From NCBI RefSeq assembly GCF_943373825.1, contig NZ_CALSBP010000002.1, positions 1,229,501-1,293,500 on the forward strand: a stretch of DNA of 64,000 bases, read 5' to 3'. Shown here in pieces: positions 8,692 through 18,192 of this stretch. The notes below the pieces were generated by a model. That model ran no database searches. It had not been told where the DNA came from and saw nothing but the letters and a program-made list of their open reading frames with translations. The stretch's first letter is position 1; each line of letters opens with the position of its first letter. A program made the position numbers and the translations under genes. Origin of the DNA: Aquimarina spinulae. GTDB taxonomy: Bacteria; Bacteroidota; Bacteroidia; Flavobacteriales; Flavobacteriaceae.

Positions 8692-11600
8692 ATGAAAACA
8701 AGTATTTTTAACAAAATACTGGTGCTCACGTTCTTACTCGTGAGTATTAGTGTTAATGCACAACTATGGAGTCCCGTATCTCCTGCAAAAGCACAAGCCA
8801 AATCCAAAGAACTTAGAAAAACAACTCCAACGCAGTATCAACTATTTAACTTAAACACTACAGCGTTAAGATCTATCTTGCAACGTACACCATCAAGAGT
8901 ACAGCAAAAAAGTTCTGGTGTTGTAATCCAACTCCCTACTGCAAAAGGAGTATTACAAAAATTTAGAGTTCTTGAAGCTTCTGTTCTTGAAGAAGGGCTC
9001 GCAAAACGATTTCCAAGTATCCAATCTTTTGTTGGATACGGGATTGATGATCCTACATCTATTGCCAGGTTTAGTTTCTCTAATGTTGGTTTACACGCCA
9101 TGATAACTTCTGGAAATCATTCGACCATTTACATTGATCCTTATACAAAAGACAAAACGAGTTATATCTGTTATGCTAAAGCAGATCTACCTGCTGATCC
9201 TAATAGTTTTGAGTGTCTGGTTGAAGAAAACGTTAAATCAAACTTTTCTAATCAACAATTCAATGCTTTAAAAAATGCCAATGATGGCAAACTAAGAACT
9301 TTTAGGTTAGCTATCGCATGTACCGGAGAATATTCTCAATTTCATATCAACAATCAGGGAATTAGCTCTAGTGCCTCTGATCAGGTAAAAAAAGAAGCTG
9401 TACTTTCTGCTGTAAATACTACTATGACTCGAGTAAATGGTATTTTTGAAAGAGACCTTGCTCTTACCATGGTACTGGTAAATAATAATACAGATATCAT
9501 TTTTCTAGACGCTAATACCGATAACTTAAGTAATAGTAATGCCAATGCATTAATTAATGAAAGTCAGACTGTTTGTGACAATGCTATTGGTTTTAACAAT
9601 TATGACATCGGACATGCATTTAGCACCGGAGGAGGAGGATTGGCACAACTTAGATCTCCTTGTACAAATTCTAAGGCACGAGGAATCACAGGAAGTGGTC
9701 GTCCTATCGGAGATGCGTATGATGTAGATTATGTTGCTCATGAAATGGGACACCAATACGGTGGAAATCATACTCAAAACAATAGCTGTCAGAGATCTAA
9801 TGCATCTGTAGAGCCAGGAAGTGCTTCTACGATTATGGGATATGCTGGTATTTGTTCTCCAAACGTACAAAACAATAGTGATGCTTATTTTCATGCAATT
9901 AGCATCCAGGAAATGTGGCAGAATATTTCGCAGGGAAACAGTACATGTGGTACCCAAAGCAATACTGGTAATGCTGCCCCTACTGCTAATGCCGGACAGG
10001 ATTATACGATTCCTGCCTCAACACCATTTGTATTAAAAGGTAATGGATCTGATACTAATTCGGGAAACAATCTTACGTATTGCTGGGAGCAAATGGACGC
10101 GCAACCTGCAACTATGCCACCTGTTGCCACTTCGACCAACGGACCTGCTTTTAGATCTTTGACTCCAGCTGCTTCGCCTGATAGATATATGCCAGCATTA
10201 CCAACAGTGATTTCGGGGCAAACCTCTTCTACCTGGGAAGTTGTTCCTTCTGTAAGCAGAACAATGAATTTTAGACTTACCGTAAGAGATAATGCATCTG
10301 GTGGAGCAAGTACTGCCAGTGACGATACAAAAATAACCGTTGCAGGTGCAGCTGGGCCTTTTGTTGTTAATGCACCCAATACCAATGTTAACTGGGCTTC
10401 GGGATCAACACAAACCGTTACCTGGGATGTTGCAGGAACAACTGGTAATGGTATTAATGCTGCCAACGTAGATATTTTACTATCTACCGATGGAGGAAAT
10501 ACGTATACAACGACAATTGCTTCTGCAGTACCTAATGATGGTTCTCATAGCATCACTGTACCAAATGCGGTAGGAACACAGAACAGAATAATGGTTAGAG
10601 GATCAGGACATATTTTCTACGATATTTCTAATGCCAATTTTGAAATCTCTGGAGGAAGTGGTGGAGATACACAAGCCCCTACAACTCCTAATGGTTTAGC
10701 TGCTTCAAATATCACACAAACCACTGTTGATCTTAACTGGAACGCGGCTACAGATAATGTAGGAGTTACAGGATATGATATCTATCAAGGAAATACTGTA
10801 GTCACAACAGTAACTTCTACTTCATATCAGGTTACCGGATTATCAGCTAATACATCATATAGTTTTAGAGTAAAAGCAAAGGATGCAGCAGGTAATGAAT
10901 CTAATTTCAGTAACACTGCTAATGCCACTACGCTTTCTCAACCAGATACTCAGGCGCCAACGGCTCCTGCTAATTTAGCAGCTTCTAATATTACAAAGAC
11001 CACAGTTGATCTTTCCTGGGATGCTTCTACCGATAATGTAGGGGTTAGTGGATATGATGTTTATCGAGGTACTACAGTGATTTCTACAGTTACTACTACT
11101 TCTTATCAGGTTACTGGATTATCACCAGATACTGCTTATAGCTTCAGCGTAAAAGCAAAAGATGCTTCTGGTAACGAATCTAATGCCAGTAATACTGTAA
11201 ATATTACGACACTTCCAGATACAGGAGGTTCGTCTTGTACCGGAGAGATTTCATCATTTCCATATACTGAAGGATTTGAAAATACTCTTGGAGCGTGGAA
11301 ACAGGCAACCGGAGATGATTTTGACTGGGCTGTAGATGCTAACGGAACTCCATCCAGAAACACTGGGCCTTCTAGTGCTTCACAAGGAACTTATTATGTG
11401 TATATGGAATCGTCTACGCCTAATTATCCTACCAAAAGAGCAATTCTTAACTCTCCTTGTTTTGATTTAACCGCCCAGACAAAAGCTAATTTCTCATTTA
11501 AGTATCACATGTATGGTGCTTCAACTATGGGTAGTTTAGCATTAGAAGCCAGTAATGATAATGGTGCTACATGGACCTCGGTTTGGTCTAAATCAGGAAA

Positions 11601-12348
11601 TCAAGGAAATTCATGGCAATCGGCAAATGTAGATTTAAATACATACTTAGGTTCTACAGTACAATTACGTTTTAATGGGGTTACAGGCAACACCTGGCAA
11701 GGTGATATAGCTATAGATGATGTAAGTCTAAGTGAAGGAGGATCACAAACTACCTGTACTGATGTGGTATTAACTCTTAATTTTGATAATTACCCACAAG
11801 AGACAAGCTGGCAAATTACCGATAGCAATAACCAGGTCGTTGCATCGGGAGGAACTTATGACTCTCAACCTGATGGATCAACATTAACAATTACAGAGTG
11901 TTTAGAACCAGGAACCTATACTTTTACACTTAATGACACGTATGGTGATGGTATCTGCTGTGCCTATGGTAATGGATCCTATACGCTTACTTCGGAAGGA
12001 ACTACAATAGCCTCTGGAGGATCTTTTGGATCTTCTGAAGCTACAACATTTACAATCGGTAGCCCTTCTGCAAGATCATTAGTAACCGTAGAGGGCACAA
12101 CAACTACCAAACAAGTAGAAGTATCTGCATTCCCTAATCCTGTAGGAAAAGATCGTTTACTACATGTAATCGTTTCTAAAAAAGATACTTCATATGAGAT
12201 TGTAAGTATTCTTGGGAAAATCGTAATGAAAGGTAAGCTAGTTCAAAAAACAATCAATACCAGTGCATTACCATCTGGATTATATATCCTGAAACTTAAC
12301 CCGGGAGGCGAAGGTAAATACAAATCTTTTCAATTTGTACAAGAGTAA
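8692..12348 (+). CDS. secreted reprolysin-like zinc metalloprotease with T9SS sorting domain
   Basis: A 1218-residue protein: signal peptide (1-23), a propeptide, and a reprolysin-type metalloprotease domain at about 200-420. Its zinc site is HExxHxxGxxH (H350, E351, H354, H360) with a Met-turn at M382 (TIMGYAG). Two fibronectin type III domains follow (about 658-748 and 752-845), then a MAM/jelly-roll-like domain (about 850-1016), a Cys-containing beta domain (about 1020-1125) and a C-terminal type A sorting domain (from about 1143, FPNPVGKD ... SGLYILKL) that directs export by the type IX secretion system. It probably degrades extracellular protein. It is monocistronic, between two hairpins. 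Confidence 0.93.
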   Translation: MKTSIFNKILVLTFLLVSISVNAQLWSPVSPAKAQAKSKELRKTTPTQYQLFNLNTTALRSILQRTPSRVQQKSSGVVIQLPTAKGVLQKFRVLEASVLEEGLAKRFPSIQSFVGYGIDDPTSIARFSFSNVGLHAMITSGNHSTIYIDPYTKDKTSYICYAKADLPADPNSFECLVEENVKSNFSNQQFNALKNANDGKLRTFRLAIACTGEYSQFHINNQGISSSASDQVKKEAVLSAVNTTMTRVNGIFERDLALTMVLVNNNTDIIFLDANTDNLSNSNANALINESQTVCDNAIGFNNYDIGHAFSTGGGGLAQLRSPCTNSKARGITGSGRPIGDAYDVDYVAHEMGHQYGGNHTQNNSCQRSNASVEPGSASTIMGYAGICSPNVQNNSDAYFHAISIQEMWQNISQGNSTCGTQSNTGNAAPTANAGQDYTIPASTPFVLKGNGSDTNSGNNLTYCWEQMDAQPATMPPVATSTNGPAFRSLTPAASPDRYMPALPTVISGQTSSTWEVVPSVSRTMNFRLTVRDNASGGASTASDDTKITVAGAAGPFVVNAPNTNVNWASGSTQTVTWDVAGTTGNGINAANVDILLSTDGGNTYTTTIASAVPNDGSHSITVPNAVGTQNRIMVRGSGHIFYDISNANFEISGGSGGDTQAPTTPNGLAASNITQTTVDLNWNAATDNVGVTGYDIYQGNTVVTTVTSTSYQVTGLSANTSYSFRVKAKDAAGNESNFSNTANATTLSQPDTQAPTAPANLAASNITKTTVDLSWDASTDNVGVSGYDVYRGTTVISTVTTTSYQVTGLSPDTAYSFSVKAKDASGNESNASNTVNITTLPDTGGSSCTGEISSFPYTEGFENTLGAWKQATGDDFDWAVDANGTPSRNTGPSSASQGTYYVYMESSTPNYPTKRAILNSPCFDLTAQTKANFSFKYHMYGASTMGSLALEASNDNGATWTSVWSKSGNQGNSWQSANVDLNTYLGSTVQLRFNGVTGNTWQGDIAIDDVSLSEGGSQTTCTDVVLTLNFDNYPQETSWQITDSNNQVVASGGTYDSQPDGSTLTITECLEPGTYTFTLNDTYGDGICCAYGNGSYTLTSEGTTIASGGSFGSSEATTFTIGSPSARSLVTVEGTTTTKQVEVSAFPNPVGKDRLLHVIVSKKDTSYEIVSILGKIVMKGKLVQKTINTSALPSGLYILKLNPGGEGKYKSFQFVQE

Positions 12349-12371
12349 ATATTCGATTATAGTTAATTATG

Positions 12372-12410
12372 GTAAGCGATGCATTGAGAAATGCATCGCT
12401 TACTTTTTTA
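12372..12410 (+). terminator. intrinsic terminator of the metalloprotease gene
   Basis: A perfect 13-bp stem, GTAAGCGATGCAT / ATGCATCGCTTAC, has a 6-nt loop and is followed by six T. It lies between convergent genes and ends the plus-strand transcript. Confidence 0.9.
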
Positions 12411-12423
12411 AGTTAAACCCGAA

Positions 12424-12960
12424 TTAAAGTCTTATTTTTTCTTTAATGTTGAAGGTTTTATGAGAAACCTCAGGTATGCTAAGCGATATATCAATATTAA
12501 TTTCGTCTTTTGATTTTTGAAGCGTTAAACTCCCATCTTTTACCTTATAATATCCTGCCTCTCCTCTACAAAAACAATGTTTTCCGAAAAGTAAATCTAC
12601 TTGTTTTAATGCCTCACCTTTTAAACGTAAAGTCTCTGCATCTTTATTGATTTCAAAATGTATTGTTTCAGAATAATCCCCATCTGCAGTACCTTCTGGC
12701 CCTTTGATTAAAAATTTAAATTCGACAACTATCCCCTCTCCTTTTTCGATAACAGGATAATATCTACCTGTAGTATCTTTTTTTAACACCAGCGAAGATT
12801 TTTTATGAAGTTTGATAGTACAGTTCCCCCCCTCGGGGCAATACTCTTTATTATTATGAGGTATAGAAACTACTGCTATTTCTTTTGAAGAATCTACTGT
12901 GTTTTGAGTTTTGCATGCCCATACCAGCATAAGAGCACTAAGAAAAGTATATACCTTCAT
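12424..12960 (-). CDS. hypothetical lipoprotein
   Basis: A 178-residue protein with a lipoprotein signal (MKVYTFLSALMLVWAC, Cys 16), then a beta-rich domain. Cysteines occur in YCPEGGNC and KHCFCRGEAGYYKVKDGSL. The family is not recognised by name. It is probably anchored to a membrane and exposed to the periplasm. It converges on the metalloprotease gene. Confidence 0.7.
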   Translation of the reverse strand: MKVYTFLSALMLVWACKTQNTVDSSKEIAVVSIPHNNKEYCPEGGNCTIKLHKKSSLVLKKDTTGRYYPVIEKGEGIVVEFKFLIKGPEGTADGDYSETIHFEINKDAETLRLKGEALKQVDLLFGKHCFCRGEAGYYKVKDGSLTLQKSKDEINIDISLSIPEVSHKTFNIKEKIRL

Positions 12961-13234
12961 CTGTTTATCATTTTTAATCTTTTTTTTGTTTAAAAGGTCA
13001 GATTGTTATTATGAAGGGATTTACACTTTTTTCAGTGGCTATAAAATGCTATTTTTTACTCCTATTTTCACTTCAATCAAAAAAAATAAATCACCTTTAC
13101 ATATAAAACCCGGGATTAACTTTTTTAGTATGAAATGAACCATAATAATGTAGTTAATATCAACCAAAATTAATATTAGCGAATTCCTATCCGACCGATA
13201 CTACAAATAAAATAAACAGATAAAACACCGAAGA

Positions 13235-13951
13235 TTAAATTTCGGCTTTTTGTGGTATAAATTCTGCTTCAAAAAGAGTTGTGAAATGTTTTAGCAACTT
13301 TGCTTTAACCTCATCTACGTCTACACGATCTACTTCTAATTCGACATGCAATGATGTAACGGTTTTGTCTTTAATTCCACAAGGAATAATATGATCAAAA
13401 TATCCCAGGTTAGCATTAATATTTAAAGCAAAGCCATGCATTGTAACCCAGCGACTGGCCCGAACTCCCATAGCACAGATTTTACGGGCAAACGGAGTGC
13501 CCACATCAATCCACACTCCAGTCTCACCTTCACTTCTTGTGGCATTAATATCATATTCTGCCAAAGTAAGAATTACCATTTCTTCTAAAAAACGAAGATA
13601 CTTATGGATATCGGTAAAGAAATTATCAAGATCAAGAATTGGATATCCTACAATCTGCCCGGGGCCATGATAAGTAATATCTCCTCCTCTATTAATTTTA
13701 TAAAATGTGGCTTCTTTTTCTTCTAATTGCTCTTCTGATAATAACAAATTGCTGATATCACCACTTTTACCTAATGTATATACATGTGGGTGTTCTACAA
13801 AAAGAAAATGATTTGGTGTACTAAGCCCTGCATCTTCTCTTCGATTTTTTATTTTTATATCTAAAATTTCTTTAAAAAGAGTTTCCTGATACTCCCAGGT
13901 TTCTTTATAATCTTTACGGCCAATATCCTGGAGTTGAATTTTTTTATTCAT
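13235..13951 (-). CDS. lipB: lipoyl(octanoyl) transferase
   Basis: A 238-residue LipB. It moves the octanoyl group from octanoyl-acyl carrier protein to the lipoyl domains of 2-oxoacid dehydrogenases and the glycine cleavage H protein, in the cytoplasm. The family motif RGGDITYHGPGQIVGYPI is at residues 88-104; the catalytic Lys157 (ARKICAMGVR) and Cys191 (IPCGIKDKTVTSL) are both present. The length is normal. A perfect TATCTTTG box lies just upstream of the ATG. The neighbouring lipoprotein gene (13996-14760) is on the same strand 44 bp upstream, but the box suggests an own promoter. Confidence 0.96.
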   Translation of the reverse strand: MNKKIQLQDIGRKDYKETWEYQETLFKEILDIKIKNRREDAGLSTPNHFLFVEHPHVYTLGKSGDISNLLLSEEQLEEKEATFYKINRGGDITYHGPGQIVGYPILDLDNFFTDIHKYLRFLEEMVILTLAEYDINATRSEGETGVWIDVGTPFARKICAMGVRASRWVTMHGFALNINANLGYFDHIIPCGIKDKTVTSLHVELEVDRVDVDEVKAKLLKHFTTLFEAEFIPQKAEI

Positions 13952-13957
13952 AGTTCA

Positions 13958-13965
13958 CAAAGATA
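13958..13965 (-). promoter_or_regulatory. TAnnTTTG promoter box of lipB
   Basis: On the minus strand the box reads TATCTTTG, an exact match to the Bacteroidota -7 element, six bases before the lipB start codon. No TTG lies at the expected distance upstream, so only this half is supported. Confidence 0.55.
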
Positions 13966-13995
13966 CGTCTTAAAAAAAGTGAAATGATATTTTTT

Positions 13996-14760
13996 TTAAT
14001 TTTCAAGCTCTACTTCGACATCTAATATCTTAGGGTTTTCCATAAAGTCGATAAACCCGACTTCGAGTATAAAACTCTTCATGTCTAAGCTAAATGTGGC
14101 TTTATCAGATGACATTTTTACTATTTTTCTCGGAAAAGTATACTTCAATTTATATTTAGAGCTTGCTAAAAACATTTTGGCTTTTTCTAAGCTATCCATG
14201 CTTTTTTTAACCTTTTCTTCGTCAATAATCTCTGTAATCCTACTAAACTTATTGTTTTTAAAACTATATCTTACTTTGGTCCCTCCTTCTTCCGATGTTA
14301 ATGTTTCGAGAGGATCAAACGTACTCCCACTTCCCGGAGTCTTATTATTCTTGCCTTCGATAACCATAGCAGTTTTAAAATCACTAAATATATCACCTAA
14401 CTCAGAAACGTCTTTAAAGCCTTTGTACATATCCATATTCATTTCTTTAGCTTCAGAGTTGACCACGATATGCATTTCAAAGTCTTTTAGCCTTTGTAAT
14501 CGTTCCTGCATTTCTTTTGACAATTTTGAAATACTATCTTTATGCTTTTCTAAAAAGTCGTTAAAAACCAGCAGCGAATCTATTTTTTCTTTCTTTTCTG
14601 CAACCTGCCCTTCTCCCATCTTCATAAGCTCTGATCCATCAAAGTTTATGGTAATTTTTCCTGTTCCATCTTCATTCAGATTCAAATGCTCTGAAAATTG
14701 ACATCCTACCAAAAGTAAAGATGATACTATAGTTAACACACAAAGACTAAATCTTTTCAT
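13996..14760 (-). CDS. hypothetical lipoprotein
   Basis: A 254-residue protein with a lipoprotein signal ending LLLVGC (Cys 20) followed by FSEHLNLNEDGTGKITINFDGSEL. It has a helical, strongly charged centre (about residues 60-130) and a beta-rich C-terminal half. The N-terminal pattern after the cysteine recurs in unnamed flavobacterial lipoproteins. Its role is unknown; it is probably attached to an envelope membrane. Confidence 0.75.
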   Translation of the reverse strand: MKRFSLCVLTIVSSLLLVGCQFSEHLNLNEDGTGKITINFDGSELMKMGEGQVAEKKEKIDSLLVFNDFLEKHKDSISKLSKEMQERLQRLKDFEMHIVVNSEAKEMNMDMYKGFKDVSELGDIFSDFKTAMVIEGKNNKTPGSGSTFDPLETLTSEEGGTKVRYSFKNNKFSRITEIIDEEKVKKSMDSLEKAKMFLASSKYKLKYTFPRKIVKMSSDKATFSLDMKSFILEVGFIDFMENPKILDVEVELEN

Positions 14761-15021
14761 ATATTTTATTATTTATTCGAACTAGAGTACCTATTCTAAC
14801 AGATCTATTTTCATTAAGATTATGGATAGTACCCAGCTAGCTTTTCCTTACACTTTTGATCTGTGGTGTAAAAGTAAATTAAATATTATAAAGTATTCAA
14901 AATAATGAGTCCTGAGTTAGGAATAAGTAATCATTAGCATAAAAGCCGCATTTATTATTTTTGATGTAGGAAGTATTGATATTAGGTTCAATCTTACGGA
15001 ATTTACAGGTATTACCATATC

Positions 15022-16587
15022 TTATTTATTCACATCTTGTACTACCCACTCAAGCTCTTTATCTACTCCTTTTTTTGTTTCGATATAAACATCTGGTTTA
15101 ATCCCAAAACCATCGGGTTCTACGGTATGAGGCGCGTTTATTTTCATCAACCCTACTCTCATATTTACTTTAGAATTGGGAAGCTCTACATAGGCAAAAA
15201 AGCCTGCAATGGTCCCGTTATATGCCCCACCAGTTTCTTCTCCTACAAAAGTAGCACGTTTGGTCGCTTTTAGATGAGTAGATAAAATACTACTTGCAGA
15301 AAAGCTTTCCCCATCTATTAAAACATAAAGTTTACCGGTATACGAATTTGATTTTGGTGTTCTGAGTTTACTATACTTAAATTTAAAATAAGGATCTCCT
15401 TTTTCTTTTTTAACTTTAAAAAACTGGTATGTTGTTAACACCGGGGAGAATAATATAGCTCCGGTTTTTCCGATCCAGGATTTTGTATGAAAAAGTGGAT
15501 ATAAGAAACTTAACCGTTTAGTCATTTTTGCCTTTTCGATAAATACATATTCTTTATCGGTCAAATAAGAATAGAGTTCTTCTATTTCTGCTAATCTGCC
15601 TCCCAGGTTTCCTCTTAAATCTATAATAAGGTTTTTACTGCTTGCAGAATCTATCTTTGAGAAGCTTTCTTCATAAAAATCTTTATAATTCCCATTCGTA
15701 AAACTTCTTATTTTCATATAAGCAATAGCAGAAGTACTATCTGATATAATAAATTTAAAATTTCTATTGTATTCTTTTTTGTACGTATCAAAACCATATT
15801 TATTATGCTGTTTACGTACCTCCTTATTCTTTTTTCTGGCTATTTTTTTATCTGATTTACTTTTCTTTTCTACAGGTACAGTTATAGTATCCTTTTTTAT
15901 CTTTTTTATCTTTTTGCTATACCCTGCATGTACATAACGAGAATAAATACTATCTCCGGTTTTTAGCTTCACTAGTACACTATCTTTTTGTTGGTGTGTT
16001 CTGGCATAAAACACTCCAAAACCATGACCAATATACTTTGGGATAAATGTTCTATTATAACCATCCCCGGTATGTAATTTTTGAAAAGACACTAATAGAT
16101 CACTTGTTTTTTGATGATCTACACTCAATACTTCAGAACCCACCACTAGAGTATCACTTTTTTCATAATTCTTTTCGACATATACCTTATTATCTACACT
16201 ATGAAAAGCTAATGATTTAAAAGGGTAACTCCTTTTCCCTTTTATTTTTTTCTCTCTTCTTGTTTGCTTCTTATACGGAGGATAAATTGCAGTATGCCCC
16301 TGTCGTATACTGGCAACTACCGGAGCTAATTTTTTATAAAATATAATACTGGATACAGGTTTTTTTATGCTTTTCTTTAATCCATCTATTTTTTTATCCA
16401 ATGAATCCTTACTAATATACCAATACAAATCCGGGTGTAGTTTTTGTAATTTACGATATGCAAAATCTATATCATCGTGTATTTCTTCTGGACTATGAAG
16501 TTCGCTGATTTGTTGATTATATTTTTTTACTGAAGAACAAGCGGTTAATAAAAGGATTAATACATATAAAAATAACGTTCTAATCAT
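15022..16587 (-). CDS. S41 family peptidase, lipoprotein
   Basis: A 521-residue protein with a lipoprotein signal (Cys 17 in LLLTAC). The S41 (C-terminal processing/tricorn-like) protease core shows NLIIDLRGNLGG at 319-330, the serine region DGESFSASSILSTHL at 425-439 and FVGEETGGAYNG at 447-458, the usual order of this fold. A lysine-rich insertion at about 225-265 is unusual and looks disordered. It is probably a periplasmic or surface peptidase of unknown substrate. Two other S41 genes in this window (25539, 39919) are distant relatives, not close copies. Confidence 0.88.
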   Translation of the reverse strand: MIRTLFLYVLILLLTACSSVKKYNQQISELHSPEEIHDDIDFAYRKLQKLHPDLYWYISKDSLDKKIDGLKKSIKKPVSSIIFYKKLAPVVASIRQGHTAIYPPYKKQTRREKKIKGKRSYPFKSLAFHSVDNKVYVEKNYEKSDTLVVGSEVLSVDHQKTSDLLVSFQKLHTGDGYNRTFIPKYIGHGFGVFYARTHQQKDSVLVKLKTGDSIYSRYVHAGYSKKIKKIKKDTITVPVEKKSKSDKKIARKKNKEVRKQHNKYGFDTYKKEYNRNFKFIISDSTSAIAYMKIRSFTNGNYKDFYEESFSKIDSASSKNLIIDLRGNLGGRLAEIEELYSYLTDKEYVFIEKAKMTKRLSFLYPLFHTKSWIGKTGAILFSPVLTTYQFFKVKKEKGDPYFKFKYSKLRTPKSNSYTGKLYVLIDGESFSASSILSTHLKATKRATFVGEETGGAYNGTIAGFFAYVELPNSKVNMRVGLMKINAPHTVEPDGFGIKPDVYIETKKGVDKELEWVVQDVNK

Positions 16588-16718
16588 AAGACTTCATTTT
16601 GGATCCGAAAGTGTACCACTAAATGTATGCCACAATTATTGTAGCTATGTATTAATCATAATTATCCTGTTTTACTGTATCGACTACCTTTCTGTAGAAA
16701 AATCAGAAGTGTTTTCTG

Positions 16719-16874
16719 TCATTTTGGATTATTAAGTATAACCAATGCTGCTATCACTCCAGGTACCCAACCGCAAATAGTTAACAACAATACTATTACG
16801 ACAGACCCACAACCTTTATCTAATATCGATAACGGTGGAAAAAAAATAGCCAATATAACTCTCCAGATACTCAT
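16719..16874 (-). CDS. YqaE/Pmp3 family small membrane protein
   Basis: A 51-codon gene, ATG at 16874 and TGA ending at 16719. It encodes two membrane helices: MSIWRVILAIFFPPLSILDK, then GCGSVVIVLLLTICGWVPG followed by VIAALVILNN. The FFPPL turn and the GWVPGVIAA motif are the signature of the YqaE/Pmp3 (UPF0057) family, proteins of 50-60 residues linked to membrane potential and salt or cold stress. The length is normal for the family. It stands alone between the S41 gene and the LuxR-type gene. Confidence 0.92.
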   Translation of the reverse strand: MSIWRVILAIFFPPLSILDKGCGSVVIVLLLTICGWVPGVIAALVILNNPK

Positions 16875-17034
16875 AGTTTATAATGTAAAATAAATTAAAT
16901 GTTATACTTATAAGTAGATGACAATTTTATTATGTTACAATATTACTATAAAATTAATTTCTATATTTTTAACCTGGCTTGAAAATTAAAAATAATAAAA
17001 CGAGCAATACCAAATTTTAAAAAGGCTTAAATGC

Positions 17035-18090
17035 ATGAAATTACCATTTCTAATACTATACTTTAGTGTATTGATTTGTCCCAAAATACTTTTGGCACAA
17101 TATGAATTTTCTGGCTATGTCGATAAAAAAAACTGGTCGGGAGATATTTATTTATCGTTGATAGAGGATTACAGAAAGTTATCTGGGGTCTATCCCGAAC
17201 AGATTATTCAGAAAACGGTAAGTGACTCGATGGGCTATTTTAGCTTTTCGGGAGATAATCTTCCATTACAAAATCATATGTATAGGATTCATATAGAAGG
17301 GTGTTCTGAAAATGAAAAAGAACCAATTCATTTTAATGGATTTTGCCCTTATAGTAAAGAAATACTATTTATTGCCAATAACACAGATACGCTTACCTTA
17401 CCCTTTTCTTTTGATAACGAAATGTTTTGTAAAATTATTTCGAATAATGAAAAAAGCAATGCTTTTATTAAAGTCGACTCTATCATTGATGAAATGCGTT
17501 TTGCCTTTGCTTCATATAGAAGTGAAACCAATCGTAAGATCAATGAAAAAAAATGGTTTACGACATTACAACATTTCGTAAAAAACCAAAACGAACCCCT
17601 CACAGAACTTTATGTTTATGCTTTTTTATCTGATAAAGCCAACAATCTGTATGCCCATTACCTTGAAGATTTAAAACAAAACACATATTACGATAATCTA
17701 TTAGAACGATTACAAAAAAAATATCCCAATAGCACGTATGCCAAGCAATATGAAACAGAATTAGCTTCAGACAAATTTATAATCAGCCCCAAAGCGGTTT
17801 CATACAAAAATTGGTGGTTATGGATAGTGTTAGCATGTGCTATAGCGCTTAACATTTTTCAATTTCTCAACTATAGAAAAAAGATAAATACATCTCAAAG
17901 TTCAGAAAAAAATCTTACGCAACAAGAGCAAAAAGTATTAGACCTTATTCTTGATGACAAGACAAATAAAGAGATTGCTTCTACCATGTTTGTAAGTATT
18001 AGCACTATAAAAACTCACATTAACAATCTGTATAAAAAACTTGAGGTAAGTTCAAGAGACGAAGTTAAATCCTTATATATCAAGAAATAG
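17035..18090 (+). CDS. membrane-tethered LuxR-type transcriptional regulator
   Basis: A 351-residue protein: signal peptide (about 1-21, ending LLAQ), a ~240-residue extracytoplasmic domain, one membrane helix (about 262-282, WWLWIVLACAIALNIF), and a C-terminal LuxR/GerE helix-turn-helix (about 297-350; LTQQEQKVLDLILDD, NKEIASTMFVSISTIKTHIN). The topology suggests that an envelope signal is passed through one helix to a cytoplasmic DNA-binding domain. Such one-component regulators are frequent in Bacteroidota. The secreted protein 100 bp downstream on the same strand may be a target or partner (inference). Confidence 0.85.
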   Translation: MKLPFLILYFSVLICPKILLAQYEFSGYVDKKNWSGDIYLSLIEDYRKLSGVYPEQIIQKTVSDSMGYFSFSGDNLPLQNHMYRIHIEGCSENEKEPIHFNGFCPYSKEILFIANNTDTLTLPFSFDNEMFCKIISNNEKSNAFIKVDSIIDEMRFAFASYRSETNRKINEKKWFTTLQHFVKNQNEPLTELYVYAFLSDKANNLYAHYLEDLKQNTYYDNLLERLQKKYPNSTYAKQYETELASDKFIISPKAVSYKNWWLWIVLACAIALNIFQFLNYRKKINTSQSSEKNLTQQEQKVLDLILDDKTNKEIASTMFVSISTIKTHINNLYKKLEVSSRDEVKSLYIKK

Positions 18091-18192
18091 CGAAAAATCC
18101 ACCCGGGGTCTAGTCCCCATTTCAAACCTGTTTTTATTGATTTTATTCCTTTATGTTTTGATTTTTGATAACGCTAATCCAAATCAAAATAA

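Noticed and set aside
12911..13138. 75-codon plus-strand frame
   Set aside because: It overlaps the lipoprotein start on the other strand and shows no protein-like features.
14081..14701. 206-codon frame on the plus strand
   Set aside because: It is the antisense shadow of the 254-residue lipoprotein gene, which has a signal peptide and normal composition.
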